In this document: positions 1-11,987 of the stretch, piece by piece
Position numbering within the stretch: the stretch's first letter is position 1
Layout: each line of letters starts with the position of its first letter
Origin: Arabidopsis thaliana
Taxonomy: Eukaryota > Streptophyta > Magnoliopsida > Brassicales > Brassicaceae
DNA length: 64,000 bases
Reading direction: 5' to 3'
Assembly: GCF_000001735.4 (NCBI RefSeq)
Contig: NC_003076.8
Coordinates: forward strand, 26,849,835 to 26,913,834
Translations under genes and position numbers: made by a program
Notes under the pieces: model-generated
Databases searched by the model: none
What the model was told of the DNA's origin: nothing
The model's input: the letters and a program-made list of their open reading frames with translations, nothing else

Positions 1-3000
1 GCTGATCTTTTGAAGCCCATTTATTGTATAATCTCTACGCTATTGTGTGTTACTGTGTTTCCTATGATATTTAGTAGCTGATAAGTGATAACTGATATTC
101 TCTGTATGAATTTCAATGAATAGTTTTCTGATTCTAGATGTTTTAAGAAGTTGAAAAGGACTTGTTGAAATAAATTATGGGGGAAAAGGACAAATGACCA
201 ACTAACAATCAGATAGGCCATTCCAAAATTGGGCTCCACCACTTTGACGACAAAAGCCCATTTATAGGGCGGCTCTACTTCGGCCTTTCATCAACCACAC
301 ATACACTCCTAATGATTATTATTCAATATATTTTTAGTAGGTACTGTGATGTTGTTAACTTTCAGTTAGATAGACCCGCCGAAACTTTTTCTTATAATAT
401 TACATATAATTTCGCTCTGTTTATAATCATTTTATTCCTCTACTTAAACAGAAGCTTCTTTCATTCTTTGTGTTCATTGAACTTGTTTACTATACGGAAA
501 GTTTCTGCAATTCTATAAAAATATATATAAAATAATGAACTGTTTATAGAATTGTACTTACTTTTTTGGTTTTAGTGAAGCAAATTTCTATTTAATCACA
601 CATTTACTGCACTCTAAAAAGGTGAAAACCTAAAATGTAATCGTTCACACATTATCTTCATGTTCAAATCCGATGGAATATTTATCGATCCAAGAGTTTC
701 AATTAATAATTTGCAACATAATCTTCTTATGCCTTTCTTATTTAGCAAGTGTGATGGTCGATCCATTGATCATTGTTCATGAAAGTTGATGATGTGGTCG
801 ATATTTTCTCCACATGAGAAGTATTGTTTTGAAAAGAATATTTATCATATACTACTATTATTGACAGAAAAAACAGTGTAGAGAGTATTGTTAATATTAA
901 TTAAGTCAAAAAAAGCCGGCGGCCAATGTGGGGAAAAAGCTTCACACACTTTCATGTAGTAATCTGTCCTTTTGTTTCTAGCTTTATATTGCCCTCGCTT
1001 TTGCCCGTTCATGACTCTTATGATGCTTGGTCGTAAAACGTGATTCCATGCATTATCTTATAGAGTTATAGTATATAGATATTATCAAAATGATCAAGTT
1101 TTTAATATCCCAATTCTACATTTGAAATTTTTTAACATTTGATTTACAAAGTTGACGATAAATTTCAGATTTGAAGACGAAATAAAGCAAATCTTTAAAT
1201 AAGTTTTTTTGGAAATATCATATGATATCAGAATTCTAAAAAATCCAACAAATCGGTAAGTTCTAACATATAAGATGAAATAGTACTTGGTAGGTACAAA
1301 AATTAAACGTTTTGATTCCACACATACAAAAAGAAGAAGAAAAGAGTAACTTTTTATTTGTCGTCCAACAAAGAATCGCTTTTCAATCAAGCTTTAGTGA
1401 AGGTGTTAGGTGTGTGTGGCTTAAGCATATACATCAGAAGACCAACAAAATTTATCTTAAGCACGAAGGTCACCGAACGTAGTCGTTTCAACGATGACCG
1501 TACCATTAATGCAGATTTGTAGTGCGTGTGGATATATACATGCACACGTGTGGAAGGTGAAGGTACAAAATGTGCATACGGCTTAAGGATAAGCGAGAAC
1601 ACGGAAGGATATTTTGTAGCAGCATCTTTCTATTCTATGCAACTAAGTAAACGAACCACATGCACCTGTTTTCTTTAATTTATTGCCTTTGTGATTTTTT
1701 TTGTTGACACCATTATGTTTTTTTTTTGTTTGTAAACCATATAATTAAGTAGTTTCCCTAAACCGTTAACAATTAATACATTCTATAATGTCGAATAAAA
1801 AGAAAAGGTAATGCAAGTGGAAGAATATCTAAACACGTTAGTAGACCAATAGCAAAATTACAGTTGCTAGCTTACACGACAGGAGGAACAAGACAAGAGT
1901 AGTTTTGCCTTTGTTAAGAATAATTAGCATGACACGTCACTCAAACTTACACGTGGAAGGATAATTCATGGACACGTGGACATACTGGAAAACAGCTGTT
2001 AAATCTTTGTCCGGTTATCGTAAGTTTTTGAATTTTAAAACTGTATTTAGCCGAATTAGGTCATGTTCCACGTGCCTTTTTTTCTGCACCACTATCTCTT
2101 TTCCACAAGAGGGGCAATGATTTTTTGGTCCAAAAATATACAGTTGTAATCTTGGACGGTGTGTCTTAAATAAAATAATATATGGACGGTGTTTTCTTTA
2201 ATGTTTTCTATGTTCATATGAACTTCTCGGTGGTCGTTTCAATCACAAAATTTATCATACCAGAAAACAAAATATTTTCAATAATTGAGGCTGTACGTTG
2301 TGTATTTTAGGTTTTTTCTTTAGATTGTTGCATGTTATATTTTCAGTTTACTATATGTTGTGATGATTATTCGTTACAAATGTTTTCAAAATGTCATACT
2401 ATAGTAGTCATTTATAATAGATATGAAAAATGATCACAGTTGATTTGTTTTTTTGGTGGACTACGAATAAAATCGTTTTGGTAATTGTCTAATCTTCGAG
2501 TGAGTAAGACACCGTCAATCAACCATCAATATCATCAATCAAAACCATTATTGATCTATTTTTTGGTTTAAGGAAAAGTTGGTAATTGTAAAACGACTTC
2601 AATAAAATATTTAAAACAAGGAGACCAAAACCGACACTCGGACCATTGATAATAGAAACAACGAGCAAGGTTATAGTAGTATAGTTGAGTCTCACAAACG
2701 AACACGTAAACCCAATATAATAACTACGCAAGGTTACATCTAGAGCTTATTGTTCCCATCACAATAACCTCTTGGCATTATTAATTATCAAATTCACTCA
2801 AAGTATTAAACTCCTGATGTCTAATAGATTATCAACAAATCGACAAAAATGTAGATATATAACTCAAAAGGTATAAATTCAAATGTTTGGTGGGGTTACG
2901 TAAAAACTTGAATTATTAAGAACTAACAATACTATAGTTTAATTAAAAGGAGAATTATGAACCGTTAGAGGGAAGGTTAGGGAGCGTGCATGAACATTAC

Positions 3001-4158
3001 CTGACGTTTACCGACCTGATTCGTACCGTACATACCAGAACAAAGAGCTTTTAAAAACCCGCGTTTTACGACCGACACGTGGCAGTTCTTAAATGGATGA
3101 CAGTTAGTGTTTTATTAATTGTTTTTGTTTGATTAACAAGTTTTATACAGCCTGGCTGTTTCTATTCGTATTTTCGATATAATAATTAAATATATTTCAG
3201 GAAACAAAGGCAGTGATGATTTTGCGTTCCAATTCGGCAACCTATGTTGTCGTTTTCTGCCACGTCAAAACCTCCTATCTTTTGTTAACCGCACATTTTA
3301 CATCACGTTTCCTAAACCGAACATTAATATCTAACCATTTTTATACATTCACTTAATATCGCTCACACGGTTCTTTGTCAATCCCATTTTAATCCAGCTT
3401 CGTTTCAAATTATTGAGGTTTAGATCTTTTTATGATCATAGAGCAACTATATATAGATTTAGTATTGTCAATTTGTCATGCACTGTTATATGCATGAATT
3501 AGGTGTTTGTGTGTTGTTTAGTAATTAATTATACCTTCTTAGTGACAATTTGTTTTCTTTATTAGTAATGAAATTTGTGGTCAATAATTTTGATTAGTTT
3601 TCAACCCGGAAAATCGGTTATATGTAAAGTAGATATTATCATAAAGTTTTTATGTGAAGTGCTATACAGCCTGGCTTCGCTATTCTAAAGTCAAGACTAA
3701 ACATAAAAATAAATAAAAACTGTCCTTACCCAAACCTAACCGTTATCATCTTTTTATTTTTTTCTTCAGATATTTCTTTTTCATTTTTATTTCCCCTATA
3801 AAAAAATTTAAATTCACCTCAAATTGTGCGAATATTATCATGGCTTTGCTAGTTGGGTTTCGTGATTTTGTCTCTTTAACTTCTTACTTTCGCCACGCGC
3901 TTAAATGGCGCGTGTACTCACAAACTCATACTTTGAGACTCGACTGATCTCCACGCTCAACTATACGAAATTGCTGATCTTGAACAAAATTATTACGAAA
4001 ACGACAAAAAAGACACATCGACGTAGTCAGGCTTCGACGCGTGTCCACTTACAGCTGTACCGCAAACTTTGAAAAACCGCTTGCGTGGAAGAAGCGTTGC
4101 CCATGACTTCTCCACCGTCTTAACCGGTTTCCGGTTATCCTCCTCTCTTAAATCTCTG
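1..4158. other. Intergenic region upstream of MYB44
   Basis: No convincing gene was found. The open frames here are short, AT-rich and lack family motifs. The left end (about 1-300) could be the tail of a gene outside the window, but nothing proves it. The stretch holds several CACGTG-type elements (near 1545, 1949, 1972, 2069 and 3075) and a 14-base repeat at 3144 and 3663. These are listed separately as possible MYB44 control sites. Confidence 0.6.
1930..2076. promoter_or_regulatory. Cluster of ACGT-core (ABRE/G-box-like) elements
   Basis: ACACGTCA lies near 1932, ACACGTGG at about 1949 and again at 1972, and CCACGTGCC near 2068. Two or more ABRE-type ACGT elements close together are a known requirement for ABA responses through bZIP factors. 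MYB44, the next gene downstream, is known to be ABA and stress responsive. The cluster is about 2.2 kb from the MYB44 start codon, so a link to that gene is inference. Confidence 0.4.
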
Positions 4159-4166
4159 TATAAATA
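4159..4166 (+). promoter_or_regulatory. TATA box of MYB44
   Basis: TATAAATA lies about 110 bases before the MYB44 start codon, with a pyrimidine-rich stretch on either side. Position and sequence fit a plant TATA box with transcription starting near 4190. Confidence 0.7.
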
Positions 4167-4274
4167 ATTTTGTCCTCTCTTTAGTTTCTCGAACTTGTTT
4201 TTGGTTCATCTCTCAAAACCAAAATCACTAAAGAGGAGAAGATTGCTAAAGTTTGATAAAACATTCCAAAATCA

Positions 4275-5192
4275 ATGGCTGATAGGATCAAAGGTCCATG
4301 GAGTCCTGAAGAAGACGAGCAGCTTCGTAGGCTTGTTGTTAAATACGGTCCAAGAAACTGGACAGTGATTAGCAAATCTATTCCCGGTAGATCGGGGAAA
4401 TCGTGTCGTTTACGGTGGTGCAACCAGCTTTCGCCGCAAGTTGAGCATCGGCCGTTTTCGGCTGAGGAAGACGAGACGATCGCACGTGCTCACGCTCAGT
4501 TCGGTAATAAATGGGCGACGATTGCTCGTCTTCTCAACGGTCGTACGGACAACGCCGTGAAGAATCACTGGAACTCGACGCTCAAGAGGAAATGCGGCGG
4601 TTACGACCATCGGGGTTACGATGGTTCGGAGGATCATCGGCCGGTTAAGAGATCGGTGAGTGCGGGATCTCCACCTGTTGTTACTGGGCTTTACATGAGC
4701 CCAGGAAGCCCAACTGGATCTGATGTCAGTGATTCAAGTACTATCCCGATATTACCTTCCGTTGAGCTTTTCAAGCCTGTGCCTAGACCTGGTGCTGTTG
4801 TGCTACCGCTTCCTATCGAAACGTCGTCTTCTTCCGATGATCCACCGACTTCGTTAAGCTTGTCACTTCCTGGTGCCGACGTAAGCGAGGAGTCAAACCG
4901 TAGCCACGAGTCAACGAATATCAACAACACCACTTCGAGCCGCCACAACCACAACAATACGGTGTCGTTTATGCCGTTTAGTGGTGGGTTTAGAGGTGCG
5001 ATTGAGGAAATGGGGAAGTCTTTTCCCGGTAACGGAGGCGAGTTTATGGCGGTGGTGCAAGAGATGATTAAGGCGGAAGTGAGGAGTTACATGACGGAGA
5101 TGCAACGGAACAATGGTGGCGGATTCGTCGGAGGATTCATTGATAATGGCATGATTCCGATGAGTCAAATTGGAGTTGGGAGAATCGAGTAG
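4275..5192 (+). CDS. MYB44: R2R3-MYB transcription factor MYB44
   Basis: Single-exon gene, 305 aa, the expected MYB44 length. R2 (about residues 5-55) and R3 (about 57-106) carry the spaced tryptophans (W9, W29, W48; in R3 F61 replaces the first W, then W80 and W99). The subgroup-22 motif starting [10 protein letters not shown] lies at 137-155. An LSLSL stretch at 194-198 resembles an EAR repression motif. S53 and S145 are each followed by proline and fit the known MAP-kinase sites. It is a nuclear DNA-binding regulator of ABA, wounding and stress responses. The N-terminal coding half is GC-rich compared with its surroundings. The start is the first ATG after a TATA box, in a good AATCAATGG context. 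It converges on CYP81G1, with 286 bases between the two stop codons. Confidence 0.97.
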   Translation: MADRIKGPWSPEEDEQLRRLVVKYGPRNWTVISKSIPGRSGKSCRLRWCNQLSPQVEHRPFSAEEDETIARAHAQFGNKWATIARLLNGRTDNAVKNHWNSTLKRKCGGYDHRGYDGSEDHRPVKRSVSAGSPPVVTGLYMSPGSPTGSDVSDSSTIPILPSVELFKPVPRPGAVVLPLPIETSSSSDDPPTSLSLSLPGADVSEESNRSHESTNINNTTSSRHNHNNTVSFMPFSGGFRGAIEEMGKSFPGNGGEFMAVVQEMIKAEVRSYMTEMQRNNGGGFVGGFIDNGMIPMSQIGVGRIE

Positions 5193-5478
5193 ACAAAGTG
5201 AGATTATTAGGAAACTGTTTAAATTGGAGAAGAAGAAAAATGCTCTGTTTTTTTCTCCTTTGGATTAGGCTTAAGAATTTTGGGTTTTAAGGAAATGTAT
5301 AGAGGAAATCGAGTGAACAAAGCTCGAGAGCTGGGGACGTAGTGACGAAGACGAAGATCAAATTTCTCTTAAGCTATTCAGGAAAATAAAATAAATTTTT
5401 ATTTATAACTACGCTTAATGATGATAATAGATCAAATTAATACACAAAGTATCACAAAGTGAAAGATAAATGATCCAG

Positions 5479-7090
5479 TTAAAGAACAAGTTTGTCGAGG
5501 ATTGGTAAAGACTTGCATTTGGCAACTAAAGGCACAGATTTGGGCATGGTAAGACCCTTTCCTTCCGACATGTCAACGGCAACGTCATTGTCTCTCTCCC
5601 AATCGAAACACTGGATCAATGAGCCTAAAGCTAAGCTCAGTACTAGTTGGGCCAGGCCCATACCAGGACATGCTCTCCTACCGATTCCGAAAGGCAGAAA
5701 CTTACCACGATGGGTCTCTGATTCAAACCTCTCTGGTTTGAAAGTTTCTGGGTCATCCCATACATTTGGGTCTCTCTGAATAGCCCACGCATTGATAAAT
5801 AGCCAGGTGCGACGTGGAATGTCAAATCCAGCGACTTCACAGTCAGTGGATGAAGCGTGTGGGACAAGTAAGGGCGCCGCCGGAAACAAACGAAGAGTCT
5901 CAGAGATCACATTGTTGAGATAGGGACACTTGCCAGTATCTGATTCCTCAAACACACGCCCTTCTTTCGAAACCTCGTTTAGTTCCGTTTTGAGTTTCCT
6001 TAAAACTTCCGGATGATTTAGAAGGTTAGCCATAGCCCACTCCAACGTCACTGCGGTTGTGTCCGTTCCAGCAAGCAACATCACCTGCAATGAATCCTTT
6101 GAATCTTTGATGAATCAATCTTGATCACTCCTATTAACGATTCAAAATTATAGGAATTAAAAACTCATGTACCTGTACGAGCCCTTTGATGATATCATCA
6201 GTGTAACATTCAGGTTCTGATTCTTGAAGAGACAGCAAACGAGTGATCATCGTTTTCTCAAGCTCTGCTTTTCCTCTGTTTTTCCGATGCTCGTCGACTA
6301 ATTTCTGCATAAACTTGTCCAATTTCGAAGCGAGTTTCTTTGCTCTCTTTCTGTATCCATCAAGATCAAAGAGCTTCAGAGTCGGGAGAAAATCTCCGAC
6401 ATAATTAACACCAGCGAAATCGAACACCTCCCTAATCAGCTTCCGAACTTCCTTAGTTTCCTCGTCTTCCTCTCGTTTTCCAGCGACCATGCTCATTAGG
6501 ATGTTATACGTAAGCCCATAAAGAAACGGCTGGAGTTTCAATCTGACACTGCCTCCTGATGTTACCAGTTCCACGTTGATCTTCCGAATCATAGCTCTCA
6601 CTTCGTCTCTCCGTATATCCGAAAAGTCTCTGAGACGAGCGGTGGACAAGATATCTACGGCGCAGAAACGGCGGAGTCTGCGCCAATGCTCCCCGTACGG
6701 AGCTGTGCTAACCAGCGTGTTGTTGTAACCCATGTATTCAGTTAAAGTAGCGAGAGGCCTGTTGGCGAAAACAACATCGTTTTGCTGAGATAAGAACTCC
6801 TCCGCAGCTGAAGCTGACGTTACAACCACCGCTCGACGAGAGCCTAGCCGGAGAATAAACACGTCGATGCCGAGGTTTCGAGAGAGGTCACGAAGGGAAC
6901 GGTGAACAGGTTCTTTGAGAAGGTGGAGGTGTCCGATCACCGGAAAACCTACAGGATTTGGCGGTAAATTCTTCTTCTGCTTTGATCGGAAAACATACGC
7001 CACTGCAATGAATCCGGCCATGAGAGCGAGTAGAAACAAATCAATCATCTCACCCATTCGTGAACACATAATTCTGGAGACTAGTCGCAT
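5479..7090 (-). CDS. CYP81G1: Cytochrome P450 of the CYP81 family (CYP81G1)
   Basis: Two exons: 7090-6173 and 6084-5479, joined across a GT..AG intron between GLVQ and VMLLAGTD, giving 507 aa. It is a membrane-anchored haem monooxygenase of the ER. Visible parts: an N-terminal hydrophobic anchor followed by KKNLPPNPVGFPVIGH (proline-rich hinge), the I-helix oxygen-binding AGTDTT (about 311-316), ETLR of the K-helix (about 368-371), PERF, and the haem loop FGIGRRACPG with the ligand Cys at about 445. CYP81 enzymes hydroxylate specialised metabolites such as glucosinolates or flavonoids. The substrate of this member is not evident. A second ATG at 7057 would give a 496-aa protein starting MGEMIDL. 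The TATA-like sequence near 7137 leaves only a very short leader for the 7090 start, so initiation may be mixed. Confidence 0.95.
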
Positions 7091-7135
7091 GATTCTGGAG
7101 AGTAGTCAAAAAAATACCAGAGGTCTCACTATTAT

Positions 7136-7144
7136 AATATACGA
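7136..7144 (-). promoter_or_regulatory. TATA-like element of CYP81G1
   Basis: Read on the minus strand this is TATATTATAA-like, about 50 bases before the first ATG. The 343 bases between the CYP81G1 and HOS15 start codons are a shared divergent promoter. They also contain TGGGCC/GGCCCA (site II type, near 7212 and 7246), nearer HOS15, and GTCAA W-box cores, nearer CYP81G1. Confidence 0.4.
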
Positions 7145-7433
7145 GGGAGCGAAAAAAAGAAAAGAAAGTGTACATAGTTCTGGAGAGACTAGTCAAAAAT
7201 ATACGATGGGTTGGGCCGAAAAATATGAAGTTATTGGTTATTGATAGGCCCATTACGATAATCTAGTGATTTGGTTACCCAGTAAAGGTTTACTTTTTGT
7301 CGGAGATTGCAAATATCATGTGAGAAGAGTTTATAATCTCGAGAAATCTTTTTGGGCGACGTTGTTTGCTCGGAGCTCTTTCTCCGATTTGTCTCCATTT
7401 TCGGTGATTTAAAGTTAGGATTTGGCTGTGGAG

Positions 7434-10400
7434 ATGTCTTCACTTACCTCCGTCGAATTGAATTTTCTGGTTTTCCGATATCTTCAGGAATCAGGTACGA
7501 TAAATATAGACTTTCTATGTTCTCGCGGATTTTTTTGTACTTTTGTTTTTGAATTTGTATGTGTTCCGGTAGCTACTGGCTGAGGTTTTGGATTTGATTT
7601 CGAATTGTGAATGTTGTTGCCTTGTTCTACGAATTTAGAATTGTTTTAGTTGTTTTCGTGGATTCGGCTTAGGGTTTCAGCGATGTTACCGAAAATTGTA
7701 GTTTTAAGGATCTTCGTAATGTCTCCATAGCTCAGGATCATTTAGATCTTCTAGTTCGTACTGCTACTCGCGAATCTAGGTTTTGATTTTTCCATGTCGA
7801 GGTCAGTCTGGGAGCTTGAGTTTTCTGTATCTGAAGACTTTCTTCACTAGAAGTTATTTTAGATGATTGAAGTAGTTTATGCTCTGTTTTTCTATATCAA
7901 TCCTATCTTTGTTTTGCAGGGTTTACACACGCTGCATTCACTCTAGGTTATGAGGCAGGGATTAATAAATCCAACATTGATGGGAATATGGTTCCACCTG
8001 GTGCTCTTATCAAATTTGTTCAGAAAGGTCTTCAGTACATGGAGATGGAAGCTAATTTGAGCAATGTTAGCATACTTTTTCAACTTTTTTTTTTTTTTTC
8101 ACATGGTGTTTGGTGTGGTTAGACTGAGTTATTATGTGCTTTTTGTTCGCAGAGTGAAGTGGACATTGATGAGGATTTCTCATTCTTTCAACCCTTGGAT
8201 CTGATTTCAAAGGATGTAAAGGAACTGCAGGATATGCTGAGGGAAAAGAAGAGGAAAGAGAGGGATATGGAGAAGGAAAGAGACAGATCTAAAGAAAACG
8301 ATAAAGGGGTTGAACGAGAACATGAAGGAGATCGCAACCGAGCTAAGGAAAAGGATAGGCACGAGAAGCAGAAGGAACGAGAGAGGGAAAGGGAAAAATT
8401 GGAACGTGAAAAGGAGAGGGAAAGAGAGAAGATAGAACGAGAAAAGGAACGGGAAAGGGAGAAGATGGAACGGGAAATATTTGAGAGGGAGAAGGATAGA
8501 TTGAAATTAGAGAAAGAAAGAGAAATAGAACGGGAGAGGGAAAGAGAGAAGATAGAGAGGGAAAAGAGCCATGAAAAACAGCTTGGAGATGCTGATAGGG
8601 AAATGGTTATTGACCAAACTGACAAAGAAATTGCTGGGGATGGTTCTACAGGTAACTCTTCATACTTTTCTTTGCCAACTTTTCATGAAACTTCTATTTC
8701 AAATATGAATCTGTGTTTTTATTTGAACAGGCGCAGAACCTATGGATATTGTTATGACTCCCACATCTCAGACAAGTCACATTCCTAATTCTGATGTGAG
8801 GATTTTGGAAGGGCATACTTCTGAGGTACTTTATTAGGTGACTTTATCCGATAATTAAACATGTTCTATAGGTCTTTTCCATCTTCACTGGTATTTATTT
8901 TATAACAATTTTGTCTACATTACTACTTTAGGTTTGTGCTTGCGCATGGAGTCCCTCAGCTTCACTTCTTGCGTCAGGGTAAATTGTTTGTTGAGAAAGA
9001 TGAATGCACTTGTGGATAATTTGTTCTCTTATTCCATTTATACATCTTTTGCATATAATCAGGTCTGGTGATGCAACAGCGCGAATCTGGAGTATTCCGG
9101 AAGGATCATTCAAAGCTGTGCATACTGGTCGTAATATCAACGCTTTAATCCTGAAGCATGCAAAAGGCAAGTCAAACGAGAAGAGCAAGGATGTGACCAC
9201 TCTTGACTGGAATGTAAGGGCTACTGAATTTTTAAATGAAAATAGATATTCCTGGTCACTGCTAATTACTGCTAATTTCAAAAGCCATAGGATATTTGAA
9301 GCATTTCTGGATTCCTTTTTTGTGCCTTAGATTCTGCTAATAAGTTATTCTGATTTCTGAATTTCAGGGTGAAGGGACTTTACTTGCAACTGGTTCATGT
9401 GATGGCCAAGCAAGAATCTGGACTTTAAATGGTATGTCCACGTTGATTTTTTGGTTTCACTCCTTGTATGTGTCATCCCCTTGTATCACTAGCATCTCTA
9501 TTTTCTTGAAATTAATCTTATTTTTACTATGAATCAATGAATATGCTTAGTTATTTATGCCTAAATTAATATCTCTATGTTTCCTTCTAGCGTGAGCTAC
9601 AAATTGTGATGTTCGAGTTGTGTGGGCTTTTGATAGTAACACGACACAAGATTGAAACAATAAAAGCTATCAGCTAGTAAAAAACATTATAACTCTGCAT
9701 TGGGTATCATATCCTTGGCCAAAAACATTTACTCCACCTTCTGTTATGTATTGGAGAGTCAGCTTCTAAATTACAAATTACGTCTTTCTTTTTCACATTT
9801 CCAGGTGAACTGATAAGTACTCTTAGCAAACACAAGGGACCTATTTTTTCCCTTAAGTGGAACAAGAAGGGGGACTATCTTCTAACCGGTAGTGTTGATA
9901 GAACTGCTGTTGTTTGGGACGTAAAGGCAGAGGAGTGGAAGCAACAATTTGAATTTCATTCAGGTGCAATTTTATTTCTTTTTTGATTAAACATCAATTT
10001 GAATCAATTTCTCATGCATATGACATGGAATGAATTTTTTTTGAAAATAGGTCCAACACTTGATGTTGATTGGCGCAACAATGTATCTTTTGCAACGAGT
10101 TCCACGGACAGCATGATCTACTTATGTAAGATTGGAGAAACTAGGCCTGCCAAAACCTTTACTGGGCATCAGGTTTGTATCTGTCATCCAAGTTTCTCCC
10201 ATATCGTATCAGTATGTTTAGTTTTCTCAGTCGCAAGTAACAAATGTCTGGTACTAACCAAACCCATGGCTTCCATAATGGCAGGGTGAGGTCAACTGTG
10301 TGAAATGGGATCCTACTGGTTCATTATTGGCCTCATGCTCAGATGATAGTACTGCTAAGGTTCTTTGAATTAACTTGAGCATATTCTACATTTCTTTAAG

Positions 10401-11140
10401 TTTCTCTCTGCCTCTTTTTATAAATGTATATTTTTTCTTCAGATATGGAATATAAAACAAAGCACCTTTGTTCATGACCTCCGAGAGCATACTAAGGTAA
10501 ATCCATAAATCCTCAAAAGTCTTAAGGAAATTTCAAATATATTTTTGGATTTTGAATAGCCTCTAAAGATGGATATTAATCTTCTCTTTAGGAAATTTAT
10601 ACAATCAGATGGAGCCCTACAGGACCAGGAACTAACAATCCTAACAAACAGCTAACTCTTGCAAGGTTACAACACGCTTTAAACATTGAATACTTTAAAA
10701 ACAAAGCGTCATTGTAACATATCATTCATCATCTCTGTGTTGTTGTTGTTGTTTGAATGGAACAGTGCATCATTTGACTCAACAGTAAAGCTATGGGATG
10801 CAGAACTCGGGAAGATGCTCTGTAGTTTCAATGGACACAGGTAAAAGTTAAACCTCAATGTACTTTTGCGGGGTTTAGCTGTAAACCGTTGGTTATAAGT
10901 TTCGTTGTTGTGATATGAAGGGAACCGGTTTACTCACTGGCGTTTAGTCCAAACGGGGAGTACATAGCGAGTGGGTCTTTGGACAAATCGATACACATAT
11001 GGTCGATTAAAGAAGGTAAAATCGTAAAGACATACACAGGAAATGGAGGGATATTCGAAGTGTGTTGGAACAAAGAAGGTAACAAAATCGCAGCTTGCTT
11101 CGCTGATAACTCAGTTTGCGTTCTTGATTTCAGAATGTAG
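7434..11140 (+). CDS. HOS15: HOS15, LisH/WD40-repeat chromatin repressor
   Basis: Fourteen coding exons: 7434-7494, 7920-8065, 8153-8651, 8731-8825, 8932-8978, 9063-9213, 9368-9431, 9805-9963, 10051-10172, 10285-10359, 10443-10496, 10592-10665, 10766-10840, 10921-11140. All have GT..AG borders and consistent phase, giving 613 aa, the HOS15 length. The N-terminal LisH motif (about 5-35) is split by intron 1. A long Arg/Glu/Lys-rich helix is encoded by exon 3. WD40 repeats, with ends such as [15 protein letters not shown] and AVVWDV, fill residues from about 260 to the end. It is the plant relative of TBL1/TBLR1: a nuclear protein that works with histone deacetylases in cold and stress gene repression and with CUL4-DDB1 ligase. 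It is divergent from CYP81G1. Confidence 0.97.
8375..8570 (+). repeat. Low-complexity GAGA/GAAA-rich coding repeat in HOS15 exon 3
   Basis: Imperfect repeats of units such as GAACGGGAAAGGGAG encode runs of ER, EK and RE. They predict a continuous charged alpha-helix between the LisH and WD40 parts. The reverse strand gives a long serine-rich open frame that is only a shadow of this composition. Confidence 0.85.
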
Positions 11141-11860
11141 TTTTCTTAATTGTAGTCCTAATAACACTCTCTCAGTCCAAGGTGTTTCTTTTTGTTGTTG
11201 CACATATCTATAAGTTATAACACTAAATTCGAAAGATGAAACTGTACTTGAGATTATTTTTGTTATTTTATCTATCATTGCAACTTTTGGGTTGACTGAC
11301 GAGTAACAATGAATTGAAAGAAAACAAACTGCATAAGATTACAAGGGTTACTACATCCATATCTTTGAATTTAGACCACAAAGCTAGATTTGAATTGAAA
11401 GTGATGTAATGCAATTGAGATATGAGGACATCAACTATGAAGGTGTCTTTATGTAGTAGTAGTAAACCGTTGGGTGAAACAGTGAAAGTGGATGATGGCG
11501 CGTGGCGAGAGCTGACGGATTCGTGTAACCCCCAGGCCAAACACGTTTCTACTTCTACTTAACCCATTCCCTTTATTTATTTTTGTTTCTGTTCACCACG
11601 TCGCATTTTTTAATCTGTAATCATCACCATTAATATGGTCGACCAAACTAGTAATTTCCTTGAGCACCATACTTTTGTGTGAGGATAATGAGACTCCCAA
11701 GAAGAAGACTCGATAATCCCCAAGTTACACGTTCTCTCGACTTATTGACAAATCTATCCCTGCGCTTATTTACCATTCACATATACTGCCACTTCTTATT
11801 CTGACGTGGCGTAATAGTATTGGATAAAACGGTATTATCTACCCCTAAGTCGATTATAGT
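11141..11860. other. Spacer between HOS15 and NRAMP4
   Basis: HOS15 3' UTR and NRAMP4 promoter. No coding sequence is supported. The open frame on the minus strand at 11268-11540 has no recognisable domain. Confidence 0.6.
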
Positions 11861-11872
11861 ATATATATAAAG
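11861..11872 (+). promoter_or_regulatory. TATA box of NRAMP4
   Basis: ATATATATAAAG lies about 120 bases before the NRAMP4 ATG, a normal plant distance for a TATA box with a leader of about 90 bases. Confidence 0.65.
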
Positions 11873-11987
11873 CAACAAAGCAGTTGCAAATTTCAAGATA
11901 GTCGTCACTTTAGTCGCAGCACCACCACCAATTTCGAATTTAGCATTTCTGAATTCCGACTCTGAGAATCGGCGGTTACCGGGAAAT

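Noticed and set aside
1387-1602. 71-codon minus-strand frame far upstream of MYB44
   Set aside because: No motif, and no TATA or splice context. Likely chance.
6081-6180. CYP81G1 split into two genes
   Set aside because: A clean GT..AG intron (6172-6085) joins both parts in phase at the conserved CYP81 intron position.
8188-8625. 145-codon serine-rich open frame on the minus strand
   Set aside because: It is the complement of the Arg/Glu/Lys repeat in HOS15 exon 3 and crosses no splice or start signals of its own.
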